Below are positions 27,691 through 35,117 of a stretch of DNA of 38,052 nt, one piece after another. Where the stretch lies: contig JABISG010000011.1 of NCBI GenBank assembly GCA_018699955.1, positions 1 through 38,052 of the forward strand, written 5' to 3'. How positions within the stretch are numbered: position 1 is the stretch's first letter; each line of letters opens with the position of its first letter. The notes beneath the pieces are model-generated. The model did not search any database. It saw only the letters and a list, made by a program, of their open reading frames with translations, and had not been told where the DNA came from. The DNA comes from Planctomycetaceae bacterium. Its GTDB lineage: Bacteria > Planctomycetota > Planctomycetia > Planctomycetales > Planctomycetaceae. The translations under genes were made by a program, and so were the position numbers.

Positions 27691-29145
27691 ATGAATCGAT
27701 CTTCCCACATCATCGCGGTGTTTATCATCACTGTGTTTTTCATCACGGTGTTTTCATTGATTGCGGTTTCGGAAACCAACGCTGCCGATAAACCCAACGT
27801 GTTATTCATTGCCGCGGATGATTTGCGCAGTGATCTTGGCTGCCTGGGTAACAAAGAAGTGGTTTCAACGAATCTCGACGCGTTGGCGGCGCGCGGTCGC
27901 CTATTCACACACGCCTATTGCCAGCAGGCGGTATGCAATCCCTCGCGTGCCTCGTTGATGACGGGCCGACGTCCGGACACACTCGAAATCTGGGATTTGC
28001 CGACGCATTTTCGTGACACCGCACCAAACGTGGTTACGTTGCCACAACATTTCCTGAAGCATGGCTACTTCACCCAAAACATTGGCAAGATCTATCACAA
28101 CTGGAGACAAAAGGTACACGGCGATCCGGCTTCGTGGAGCGTGCCGGCGGTGATGCACTTTGCCACCCATAGTTCCGACAAACCCCAGGTCGAGGGACAG
28201 CTTCCTCCCAATCTCGCGAAGGACCGCAAATGCGAATGCCGTGACGTGTCGGACGATGCATACTTCGATGGCCGGATTGCTTCACTTACGATTGAAGCCT
28301 TGCGTCAGCGTAAAGCCGCAGGGCAGCCGTTCTTCCTTGCCGTCGGATTCTGGAAACCACACTCGCCTTTCAACGCGCCAAAGAAGTACTGGGATCTTTA
28401 CGATCGATCAAAGCTTTCGCCGCCCCCCAATCCCCAATGGCCCAAGGACGCGCCGCGCATTGCCTGGCACAACAGCCGCGAGATCCTTGGCAGCCCCAAA
28501 GCCCGCAAACTCACGCCCGAAGCTGTCATGGAAATTCGCCACGGCTACCTGGCGGCGATCAGTTATTTCGATGCTCAGGTGGGGCGCGTTCTGACTGAAT
28601 TGGATGCGCTGGGACTGAGAGACAATACAATCATCGTCTTCTGGTCAGACCACGGATATCATCTGGGCGAACAGACTTTATGGGCGAAGACCTCGAACTT
28701 CGAACTCGATGCGAGCGTGCCGCTGATCGTCGCCACGCCCAAAATAAAACAGCCGGGCGTTAAGACCGATGCACTTGCGGAACTGCTCGACCTGTATCCA
28801 ACACTGGCCGAGCTTTGTGACCTGCCGAAACCGGAAGGCGTGGAAGGAACAAGTCTTGTTCCGGCCATCGAAGACCCGCGCATCAACGTGAAGGAAGCCG
28901 CCTACACCCAGCACCCACGGCCCGCCTATTTCAAGAATGCACCTGAGGTTATGGGGCGATCGGTGCGCACCGCCCGCTATCGATACACCGAATGGCGGGA
29001 TTTCAAAACGGGCGACCTGGTCGCATCGGAACTCTACGACCACAAACGAGATCCGCTGGAAACGGTCAATGTGGTGGCCGATCCCACGAACGCCAAGGCG
29101 ATCGTCGAATGTCAGCGGCTATATCGAATTGGGTTCGGCCAATGA
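27691..29145 (+). CDS. Secreted sulfatase, iduronate-2-sulfatase-like
   Basis: A 484-residue type I sulfatase with a signal peptide (residues about 7-30, IIAVFIITVFFITVFSLIAV; then ETNA|AD). Active-site pieces: NVLFIAADDLRSDLG with the two Asp metal ligands, and CNPSRASLMTGRRPDT, the C-x-P-S-R motif whose Cys must be turned into formylglycine. Later FFLAVGFWKPHSPF and IIVFWSDHGYHLGEQTLW, with the D-H metal pair, fit the iduronate-2-sulfatase (IDS-like) group. It would remove sulfate esters from uronate-containing or similar polysaccharides outside the cytoplasm. No maturase gene is in the window. It converges on a second sulfatase. Confidence 0.88.
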   Translation: MNRSSHIIAVFIITVFFITVFSLIAVSETNAADKPNVLFIAADDLRSDLGCLGNKEVVSTNLDALAARGRLFTHAYCQQAVCNPSRASLMTGRRPDTLEIWDLPTHFRDTAPNVVTLPQHFLKHGYFTQNIGKIYHNWRQKVHGDPASWSVPAVMHFATHSSDKPQVEGQLPPNLAKDRKCECRDVSDDAYFDGRIASLTIEALRQRKAAGQPFFLAVGFWKPHSPFNAPKKYWDLYDRSKLSPPPNPQWPKDAPRIAWHNSREILGSPKARKLTPEAVMEIRHGYLAAISYFDAQVGRVLTELDALGLRDNTIIVFWSDHGYHLGEQTLWAKTSNFELDASVPLIVATPKIKQPGVKTDALAELLDLYPTLAELCDLPKPEGVEGTSLVPAIEDPRINVKEAAYTQHPRPAYFKNAPEVMGRSVRTARYRYTEWRDFKTGDLVASELYDHKRDPLETVNVVADPTNAKAIVECQRLYRIGFGQ

Positions 29146-29155
29146 GTTGCTGTAG

Positions 29156-29225
29156 GTCAGGCTCTCGCGTGACGCAATGTGTGATCGACGTTGTTTGCTG
29201 AATCGCATCAGGGCTGGAGCCTGAC
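29156..29225. repeat. Inverted repeat between convergent sulfatase genes
   Basis: GTCAGGCTC (29156-29164) and GAGCCTGAC (29217-29225) are perfect 9-bp inverted arms with 52 bases between. They fill the 95-base gap between the two sulfatase stops. This could form a shared terminator stem or be a dispersed GTCAGGCTC element; no T-run is present. Confidence 0.5.
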
Positions 29226-29240
29226 TTCCGCCGATTAACC

Positions 29241-30815
29241 TCACTTCGCCTGCATCATGCGGGCGTTCACGGTTTTACGCCACGCGTGCAGCTTTGCGAG
29301 TAGTGCGGCGGCCGTCTTCGGTTGTGATCGGGCGATGTCGTGTTGTTCGCCGGGGTCTTTCTTCAGGTTGAACAACTGGATGGAGTCATTCTCGAAATAC
29401 TCCAGCAGCTTGAAGTCCCCCTGCCGGATTGCTCCGCCGGGGCTTTGCATGCCGTGATTGCTGTAATGCGGGAAGTGCCAGTAGATTGCCTTTCCCTGGA
29501 ATGGTTTTCCCGTCAGTGCAGGCACGAAGCTCAAACCGTCGGCGTGTTGTGCGGGTCGAGCCGGCAGGCCGGCCATTTCCAGAATCGCCGGATAAAAGTC
29601 GGTGCTGATGACCGGCACCTCGCACACCGTTCCCTGGTTTCCACGGCCGGGCCATTTGACGATCATCGGCACGCGAATGCCGCCTTCATACAGCCAGCCC
29701 TTCGCCCCGCGCAATGGCAGATTCGATGTCGAATAGGCGAGATCCAGCTTCGATGGCGGAATCACCCGCTTGGGATTGCCGAAGTTGGCCGCCGACATGC
29801 CGCCATTGTCGGAGAAGAAAATCACGATTGTGTTCTCTTCCAGGCCGAGCGTCTTGAGTTTGGCCTGCACGCGTCCCAGGCTTTCATCCATCGCCTCCAC
29901 CATCGCGGCAAATTGGATGTTGTCCTGATGCTGCTTGATCTTGACCGTCTGCCGAGGCAGCACCCGGAAGTCCTGGTGGGACGGTTGCCGGATGAGGAAA
30001 TCACGCTGCTCGCGGGAGAGTGGGTCGGGCGAATCCGGATTGCCTTCTAAGACGAATGCCGGGGACTGCGGCCGCTTCACTCTCTCCAGCTTCCTGCGGT
30101 ACTTCTCGACGAGATCTGCGCGCCCTTGAATGGGGTCGTGCACCGCGTAATGTGAGAGGTACAGAAAGAACGGTTTGTCCTTTTTCTGTTCGATGTACTT
30201 GAGCGCTTCGTCGGTCAAACGGTCGGTCAGGTAATCGCCCTTGGTATCCTTCAAGCCGTCCAACCGGAACGGGGCATGGTAACCCGTTCTGGGCCAACCC
30301 TTGTTCCAACGGGGAACCTGAACATCGAACCCGTGCGCTAACGGCCCCGATGGTTCTTCGCCCAGATGCCATTTGCCGAAGATCGCCGTGCTGTAGCCCT
30401 GCGCCTTCAATGCTTCGGCCAATGTGACTTCCGCAAACGGCAGATGCTGATGAATTTCGGCGTTCTTGAATCTTTGAAACGGAAACTCTCGGCGCCCCGG
30501 CAACCAGTCGGTCATGTGCAGCCGGGCCGGGTACTTGCCGGTAAGAATGCTGGCCCGCGTCGGCGAACAGACGTGACAGGCAGCATACGCCTGAGTAAAT
30601 CGCACGCCCTCGGTTGCCAATCGATCGATGTGCGGCGTCTCATAAAAACTGCTACCGAAACAACCGACGTCGCGCCACCCCAAATCATCCACCAGAAAGA
30701 AAACAACGTTCGGCAGTTTGTCGCCGGGCTGCGTGTTGTCCGTCGTTTGTGGATCTGCGTCGGCACCGGCTCCTGTGGCCAGGAAAAATGAGACGGCGAG
30801 AAGAGCGATTTTCAT
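29241..30815 (-). CDS. Secreted arylsulfatase-like sulfatase
   Basis: A 524-residue type I sulfatase with a signal peptide (MKIALLAVSFFLATGAGA). Active-site pieces: NVVFFLVDDLGWRDVGCFG with the metal Asp pair, CSPTRASILTGKYPARLHMT (C-x-P-T-R, formylglycine site), GYSTAIFGKWHLG with the conserved Lys and His, FFLYLSHYAVHDPI, and VIFFSDNGGMSAANFG with the D-N metal pair. This pattern is that of arylsulfatase A-like enzymes, and is clearly a different subgroup from the neighbour at 27691. Substrate unknown, likely a sulfated polysaccharide. It would need a formylglycine-generating enzyme encoded elsewhere. Convergent with the other sulfatase. Confidence 0.9.
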   Translation of the reverse strand: MKIALLAVSFFLATGAGADADPQTTDNTQPGDKLPNVVFFLVDDLGWRDVGCFGSSFYETPHIDRLATEGVRFTQAYAACHVCSPTRASILTGKYPARLHMTDWLPGRREFPFQRFKNAEIHQHLPFAEVTLAEALKAQGYSTAIFGKWHLGEEPSGPLAHGFDVQVPRWNKGWPRTGYHAPFRLDGLKDTKGDYLTDRLTDEALKYIEQKKDKPFFLYLSHYAVHDPIQGRADLVEKYRRKLERVKRPQSPAFVLEGNPDSPDPLSREQRDFLIRQPSHQDFRVLPRQTVKIKQHQDNIQFAAMVEAMDESLGRVQAKLKTLGLEENTIVIFFSDNGGMSAANFGNPKRVIPPSKLDLAYSTSNLPLRGAKGWLYEGGIRVPMIVKWPGRGNQGTVCEVPVISTDFYPAILEMAGLPARPAQHADGLSFVPALTGKPFQGKAIYWHFPHYSNHGMQSPGGAIRQGDFKLLEYFENDSIQLFNLKKDPGEQHDIARSQPKTAAALLAKLHAWRKTVNARMMQAK

Positions 30816-31025
30816 TGAAGATGTTCCGACGTCGTATGTGACAGAAGAGTGACGGCTGAGTCGTCATGGGAACGATAGTATCACGGTTAGTGCGCAAGGA
30901 CAAAGAGGAGGTCCGTGCCGCCGTAAGACGGCATTTCACTCGTTCCCGGAAGCTCTGCTTCCCGCGATGCAGAGTGGCTTACGAATCGTTTCGTCGCTTC
31001 GGCTGCAATCACCCGACCGTCAATG

Positions 31026-31628
31026 TCACTCCTGCGGACGCACCATGACAATGTCGTCGCGGACCTCCACAATCTCCACGTGTTGTCCCGCGTTGATTGA
31101 GCCATCCACGCTGACGGCGTCCATCGGTTTGCCGTCGATGAGAACGCTTCCCGCCGGTTGGATGACGGTCTCGGCAGCTACGACCTGTCCCAGCAGCATT
31201 CCCGATTTGGCAGCAGCCAACACATTTTTGCCAGCCAGATCGATCGCCGTCGCTTCTTGAAATGTCAGCTTGATCCCGCTCCGATTGGCTGCGATCAGCG
31301 CTTCGATAACTCGGGGAACATTGCCTCCTGCCAGATAATGTGCCTCCAGCGCATTCGTTGTGATTTTCTGCTCGTGGGCAAGTCCCGCCTGCACGGCCAT
31401 AATCTTGCTTCTGACGATCACGCGCGGATTGGTCTTCCGCAAGCTCATCATCACCAGATGCAGAAACGAGATGTTGGCGGCCGCCAGGAACGACTGGAGC
31501 CAGAGGATGACGTACTTCGCGATTACGATGAAGAACAACAGAATCAGGACCAGCACGACCCCCGCGGCGATGAATACGGGAAGCGAGCCGTTCTCCAGAA
31601 CGTTTGGTGCTTGGGCCAAGATCGACAT
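31026..31628 (-). CDS. Truncated FloA domain fused to an NfeD OB-fold domain
   Basis: A 200-residue membrane protein from the ATG at 31628 (AAGGATCC upstream). Residues 17-42 are one membrane helix (LPVFIAAGVVLVLILLFFIV). Residues about 45-143 match the N-terminal part of the flotillin-like protein FloA: SFLHLVMMSLRKTNPRVIV, AGLAHEQKITTNALEAHYLA, GGNVPRVIEALIAANRSGIK, LTFQEATAIDLAGKNVL. FloA of Bacillus has about 330 residues and continues with its flotillin core and a coiled coil; both are absent. Instead residues 146-198 (GQVVAAETVIQPAGSVLIDG, then MDAVSVDGSINAGQHVEIVE) match the OB-fold end of NfeD proteins, the usual FloA partner. The junction shows no frameshift. Function would be at the membrane, perhaps as a FloA/NfeD accessory. 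Single gene. Confidence 0.78.
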   Translation of the reverse strand: MSILAQAPNVLENGSLPVFIAAGVVLVLILLFFIVIAKYVILWLQSFLAAANISFLHLVMMSLRKTNPRVIVRSKIMAVQAGLAHEQKITTNALEAHYLAGGNVPRVIEALIAANRSGIKLTFQEATAIDLAGKNVLAAAKSGMLLGQVVAAETVIQPAGSVLIDGKPMDAVSVDGSINAGQHVEIVEVRDDIVMVRPQE

Positions 31629-31693
31629 GCCAACGGATCCTTATGAAAGAGACCACTCACCTTTGCCGCGTTTCCCCGCCGGCGCTCACGCCG

Positions 31694-31724
31694 CCATTGT
31701 CGCTGGCCGATAGCCGACGGCTGA
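31694..31724 (+). repeat. Dispersed 31-base repeat, copy 1
   Basis: CCATTGTCGCTGGCCGATAG and the following CCGACGGCTGA recur at 34729-34759 with four changes. It is intergenic in the 295-base gap between the FloA-NfeD gene and the esterase gene, where nothing else is evident. Confidence 0.5.
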
Positions 31725-31923
31725 GTGGCCAATGCGACAATCGTACCGGAGTCGACGCGCGAGGGCAAAGAAAATCTTGGTGCCGTATCGTGCTGCGGGC
31801 TACGCTGCGAAGACTACGCTTCGCCTCCGGCCACTCGGCCGCCGCTCTTGAGTTCACTCTGCCGTCAATCTAGTCTGTAATCTGGTGATTTCGCGACCTC
31901 TTCTTACTTGTTTCGAGGATCCA

Positions 31924-33501
31924 ATGCGACGACTGGCCCTTGTTTTATTTTTCGCGTTGAATTTTTCAGGTCTCATTTCTTCTCAGGCCGCGCGAGCCGA
32001 GCTTCGATTGCCGGCGGTGATTGCCGACAACATGGTTTTGCAACATGGCCAAGCGGTGCCAATTTGGGGCTGGGCAAATCCGGGCGAAACGGTTCAAGTC
32101 GCCATTGCCGACAAAGCAGCCAAAAGCACAGCGGGTCCGGATGGCCGCTGGCAAGTTTCGCTGCCCAAACTCAAAGTCAGCCACCATCCGTTGCGTCTTC
32201 GCGTGACCGCTTCGTCAGGTTCGGTGAAGATCGTCAAGAATGTGCTTGTTGGCGAAGTGTGGCTTTGCACCGGTCCATCCAACATTTTTTGGCCGGTGAA
32301 GAAATGCGACAACGCCAAGCAGGAAATTACGTCTGCCAAGTATCCCAAGATTCGTTTCTTTACGGTCGCCAAGTCACTTGCCGATTCGCCGCAGCCTGAC
32401 TGCAAGGGCAATTGGATTTCATGCAGCCCCAAAACCGTCGGCGAAGTTTCCGGTGTTGGTTATTTCTTCAGCCGTCGCATTCATCAAGAACTCGATATGC
32501 CCATCGGCGTGTTGCAAAGTTTTTGGGGCGGATCGCGGGTGGAATCCTGGACAAGCCGCCAGGCTTTGCGGGCAGAACCCGGACTCCAGCCGATTCTCGA
32601 TTGGTGGAAAACCAGCTTTGCCCAGTTCGACTCTGGCGAACCACAAGCACAATACCAACGGCAACTCCAACAGTGGCGGCAATTGGCAGCCAAAGCAAAA
32701 CGCGAAAACAGGAAAGCCCCTGCCCGGCCGAAAAAACTGGAAGACCCTCGGCAGTCGCGGCACCGGCCGGCTTCGCTGTACAACGGCATGATCGCTCCGC
32801 TGGTTCCTTACCGGTTGCGGGGAATCATTTCCTATCAAGGTTTGGGGAATCTGTATTGGGCTAAGCACAGTCGACTGCTGATGTCGACGATGGTTCGCGA
32901 TTGGCGGTCGCAGTGGAAACAACCCGCCCTGCCGTTTGGCATGGTGCAGCCTGCTCCCTATCCGTGCGACAATTGGGCCAAATTAGAAAGCGACGCCTAC
33001 TCGCTGCAGCGCGAGGGCCAATTGTTGTTGCTGGATGAATTACCCCACACTGGCATTGCTCCCACCACCGACATTGGTGATTTGAACGAACTGCACTTCA
33101 CCAACAAACAGGCCGTCGGCCGGCGAATGGCGAGTTGGGCGTTGGCAACCGTGTATGACAAATCGATTCCCTACTCAGGTCCGATTTATCAATCGATGAA
33201 GACTGAGGGGAGTAAGATTCGCATCCAATTCCGGCACGTCGGCAGCGGGCTGAAAACCAGCGACGGCCGTGAGCCGACCCATTTCGTCATCGCAGGCGCC
33301 GACAAACAATTCCAACCGGCCCAAGCAGTCATCGACGGCAACTCGGTACTGGTTTCTAATCGAAGCATCGCCAAGCCGGTCGCAGTCCGTTTTGCCTGGA
33401 GCGACACAGCTATGCCAAACCTGTTCAACAGCGATGGTCTACCCGCTTCGGTATTCCGAACCGATGTGCCGTCGCTGCACGAGTTGTTGCCAAAACAATA
33501 A
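31924..33501 (+). CDS. Sialate O-acetylesterase-like SGNH hydrolase
   Basis: A 525-residue secreted esterase. The ATG at 31924 has GAGGA five bases upstream and a signal peptide (LALVLFFALNFSGLISSQAARA). The first 90 residues form a beta domain (ADNMVLQHGQAVPIWGWANP, the family start). The nucleophile region reads VGEVWLCTGPSNIFWPVK; most relatives have CSGQSNM here, so Ser is kept but Gln and Met are changed. IGVLQSFWGGSRVESWTS and YNGMIAPLVPYRLRGIISYQ follow, and the Asp/His pair is in DIGDLNELHFTNKQAVGRRM. The family removes O-acetyl groups from sialic acids or plant-type polysaccharides; the changed loop may alter the substrate. Single gene. Confidence 0.88.
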   Translation: MRRLALVLFFALNFSGLISSQAARAELRLPAVIADNMVLQHGQAVPIWGWANPGETVQVAIADKAAKSTAGPDGRWQVSLPKLKVSHHPLRLRVTASSGSVKIVKNVLVGEVWLCTGPSNIFWPVKKCDNAKQEITSAKYPKIRFFTVAKSLADSPQPDCKGNWISCSPKTVGEVSGVGYFFSRRIHQELDMPIGVLQSFWGGSRVESWTSRQALRAEPGLQPILDWWKTSFAQFDSGEPQAQYQRQLQQWRQLAAKAKRENRKAPARPKKLEDPRQSRHRPASLYNGMIAPLVPYRLRGIISYQGLGNLYWAKHSRLLMSTMVRDWRSQWKQPALPFGMVQPAPYPCDNWAKLESDAYSLQREGQLLLLDELPHTGIAPTTDIGDLNELHFTNKQAVGRRMASWALATVYDKSIPYSGPIYQSMKTEGSKIRIQFRHVGSGLKTSDGREPTHFVIAGADKQFQPAQAVIDGNSVLVSNRSIAKPVAVRFAWSDTAMPNLFNSDGLPASVFRTDVPSLHELLPKQ

Positions 33502-33543
33502 CGGCCACCCGTGCCACACCGCCCAGGGATCGACCAGCAATCG

Positions 33544-33589
33544 GGTGGCTGGGGTCGCAGCGAAGCGAAGCCCCCAGACGAGCGCTCCC
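33544..33589 (+). repeat. Dispersed repeat family B, copy 1
   Basis: GGTGGCTGGGGTCGCAGCGA and AGCGAAGCCCCCAGACGAGC form a hairpin of CTGGGG with CCCCAG. Two close copies lie at 34676-34717 and 37865-37906. Intergenic, in the 190-base gap between the esterase and cysteine-synthase genes. Confidence 0.65.
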
Positions 33590-33692
33590 TTTGCAGCCGC
33601 CCACCACGGCCCTGCTTCGGCAAAGCACACTCTCTTCTTCCAATTGTTCTTGAAGCTTGGTATTGCTTGACCATCCACTGATCCGACATGGC

Positions 33693-34658
33693 ATGGATTC
33701 CAACACAACAATCATGAATCAACTTCCGCAATTCTCGTCCAGTCGCCTGACCACACCGCTGGTGTGCGTTTCCCTGCCTGGCTACGATTCGCCGGTCTGG
33801 TGCAAGCTCGAATACCTCAACCCCAGTGGCTCGACGAAAGACCGCATTGCACGCTACATCCTGACGAAGGCCATGCGTCAAGGCGAACTCTCTCTGGGCG
33901 ACGTTGTCGTCGAGGCGTCCAGCGGATCAACCAGCATCGCGTTGGCGCTGGCGTGCGCCCAGCTTGGTCTGTCGTTCGTGGCCGTGATGCCCGAAGGCGT
34001 CAGCAATGAACGCGTCATGATCATTCGCGCGTACGGAGCCGACGTCGAACTGACGCCCGGGGCCGATGGAATTGGCGGCGCGATCGGTCGAGCACAGCAA
34101 CTTGCCACAGAACGCGGCGCGTTCTGGCCGCAGCAGTTTTCCAATCCCGACAATGCCAACGCCCACCGATACGAAACGGCCCAGGAGATACTCAGTCAGA
34201 TTGCGACCGATTCGGTGGACCTGTTCGTCAGCGGCGTCGGGACCGGCGGCACGCTGGTCGGAGTCACTCAGGGTCTGGATGATGCAGGCTGCGACGTCAC
34301 ACCAATTCTCGCCCGTCCGATTGATACGGGGCTGATGGCCGACGTTGAGTGCAGCAGTTTCAGTGGTCGCATTCCGGGTGTCGTCGATGGTCTCTCCACG
34401 ATCTTCGCATCGGCCGACCTGCCGAACTTGAAGGAGATCGAGGTTTCCGACAGCGAAGCCATCGAGGTGACTCGGCAATTGATTCGCTCTGGATTTCCGG
34501 TCGGCCCCAGTTCCGGACTGAACTACCTCGCAGCCGTCCGCGCTATTGAACAGCATCCGTCCCCGGCACCAGTCGCCGTTACCGTCTTCCCAGACCGAAT
34601 GGAGCGATACTTTTCAACGGAGTTGTTCGCGAATAATCCGACAACGAGCAATTCATGA
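33693..34658 (+). CDS. Cysteine synthase-family PLP enzyme
   Basis: A 321-residue PLP-dependent enzyme of the CysK/CysM/CBS group. Active-site pieces: CKLEYLNPSGSTKDRIARY, where Lys in S-T-K-D-R binds PLP; VVVEASSGSTSIALALACAQ, the substrate loop; FVAVMPEGVSNERVMIIRAY; FVSGVGTGGTLVGVTQGL, the phosphate-binding Gly loop; and SGFPVGPSSGLNYLAAVRAI with the usual GxSSG. It probably forms cysteine from O-acetylserine and sulfide, or cystathionine-type products. The ATG at 33693 is preferred over TTG at 33657; ATG at 33714 is also possible and none has a good ribosome site. Its last 25 codons recur downstream (see 37772). Confidence 0.88.
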   Translation: MDSNTTIMNQLPQFSSSRLTTPLVCVSLPGYDSPVWCKLEYLNPSGSTKDRIARYILTKAMRQGELSLGDVVVEASSGSTSIALALACAQLGLSFVAVMPEGVSNERVMIIRAYGADVELTPGADGIGGAIGRAQQLATERGAFWPQQFSNPDNANAHRYETAQEILSQIATDSVDLFVSGVGTGGTLVGVTQGLDDAGCDVTPILARPIDTGLMADVECSSFSGRIPGVVDGLSTIFASADLPNLKEIEVSDSEAIEVTRQLIRSGFPVGPSSGLNYLAAVRAIEQHPSPAPVAVTVFPDRMERYFSTELFANNPTTSNS

Positions 34659-34714
34659 ACAGTTCGATGGCGTCTGGGTGGCTGGGGTCAAAGCGCAGCA
34701 AAGCCCCCAGACGA
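34583..34714 (+). repeat. 132-bp direct repeat, left copy
   Basis: This stretch spans the last 25 codons of the cysteine-synthase gene plus 56 bases after it, including family B copy 2 (34676-34717). It matches 37772-37903 at 125 of 132 positions by hand alignment with no gaps, 3189 bases apart. Confidence 0.9.
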
Positions 34715-35117
34715 ACGTCCCCACTCCCCCATTGTCTCTGGCTGAAAGCTGACGGCTGATCGCTCAATCCCGCGATGGGATTGGCGTGGTGACGCGAGAC
34801 GACAACCCGCGCCGCTGACGGTTTAGCGACCCTGAACCCCGCTCGAACAAACGGTTCGGTGAGAGCAATCGCCCCCGCGCCTCAAATCCCAAACAAAACC
34901 GCTGTTTGAAAATGCGATCTCCCCAGGCGGAGGCGGCGTTGTGGAAGAGGCTGAATAGAAAACAACAGCATAGAAACCACAAACAGCCCCTCATCCGCCA
35001 CTGCTGAATCGCTCGTTCATCCAACTCAATATGTGCACTCACCTCACCAACATGCACCTTGGTTGCGCATTCCAACATGCCGTGCTACGCCTGCGCGGTG
35101 CAAGTGTTACTTCACTC
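34715..35117 (+). other. Gap between the direct repeat and the cyclase gene, no gene seen
   Basis: It holds the second copy of the 31-base repeat (34729-34759, compare 31694-31724). A 104-codon minus frame (34764-35078) has an Arg/Cys-rich product with no recognisable domain and is not accepted as a gene. The rest shows no promoter or RNA gene I can support. Confidence 0.5.
34729..34759 (+). repeat. Dispersed 31-base repeat, copy 2
   Basis: CCATTGTCTCTGGCTGAAAG then CTGACGGCTGA, 27 of 31 identical to 31694-31724. It lies just outside the right end of the left 132-bp direct repeat copy, not in the 37 kb copy. Confidence 0.5.

Noticed and set aside
34764..35078. Minus-strand 104-codon frame before the cyclase gene
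   Set aside because: Arg/Cys-rich composition, no domain, no ribosome site, and it overlaps dispersed repeat DNA.
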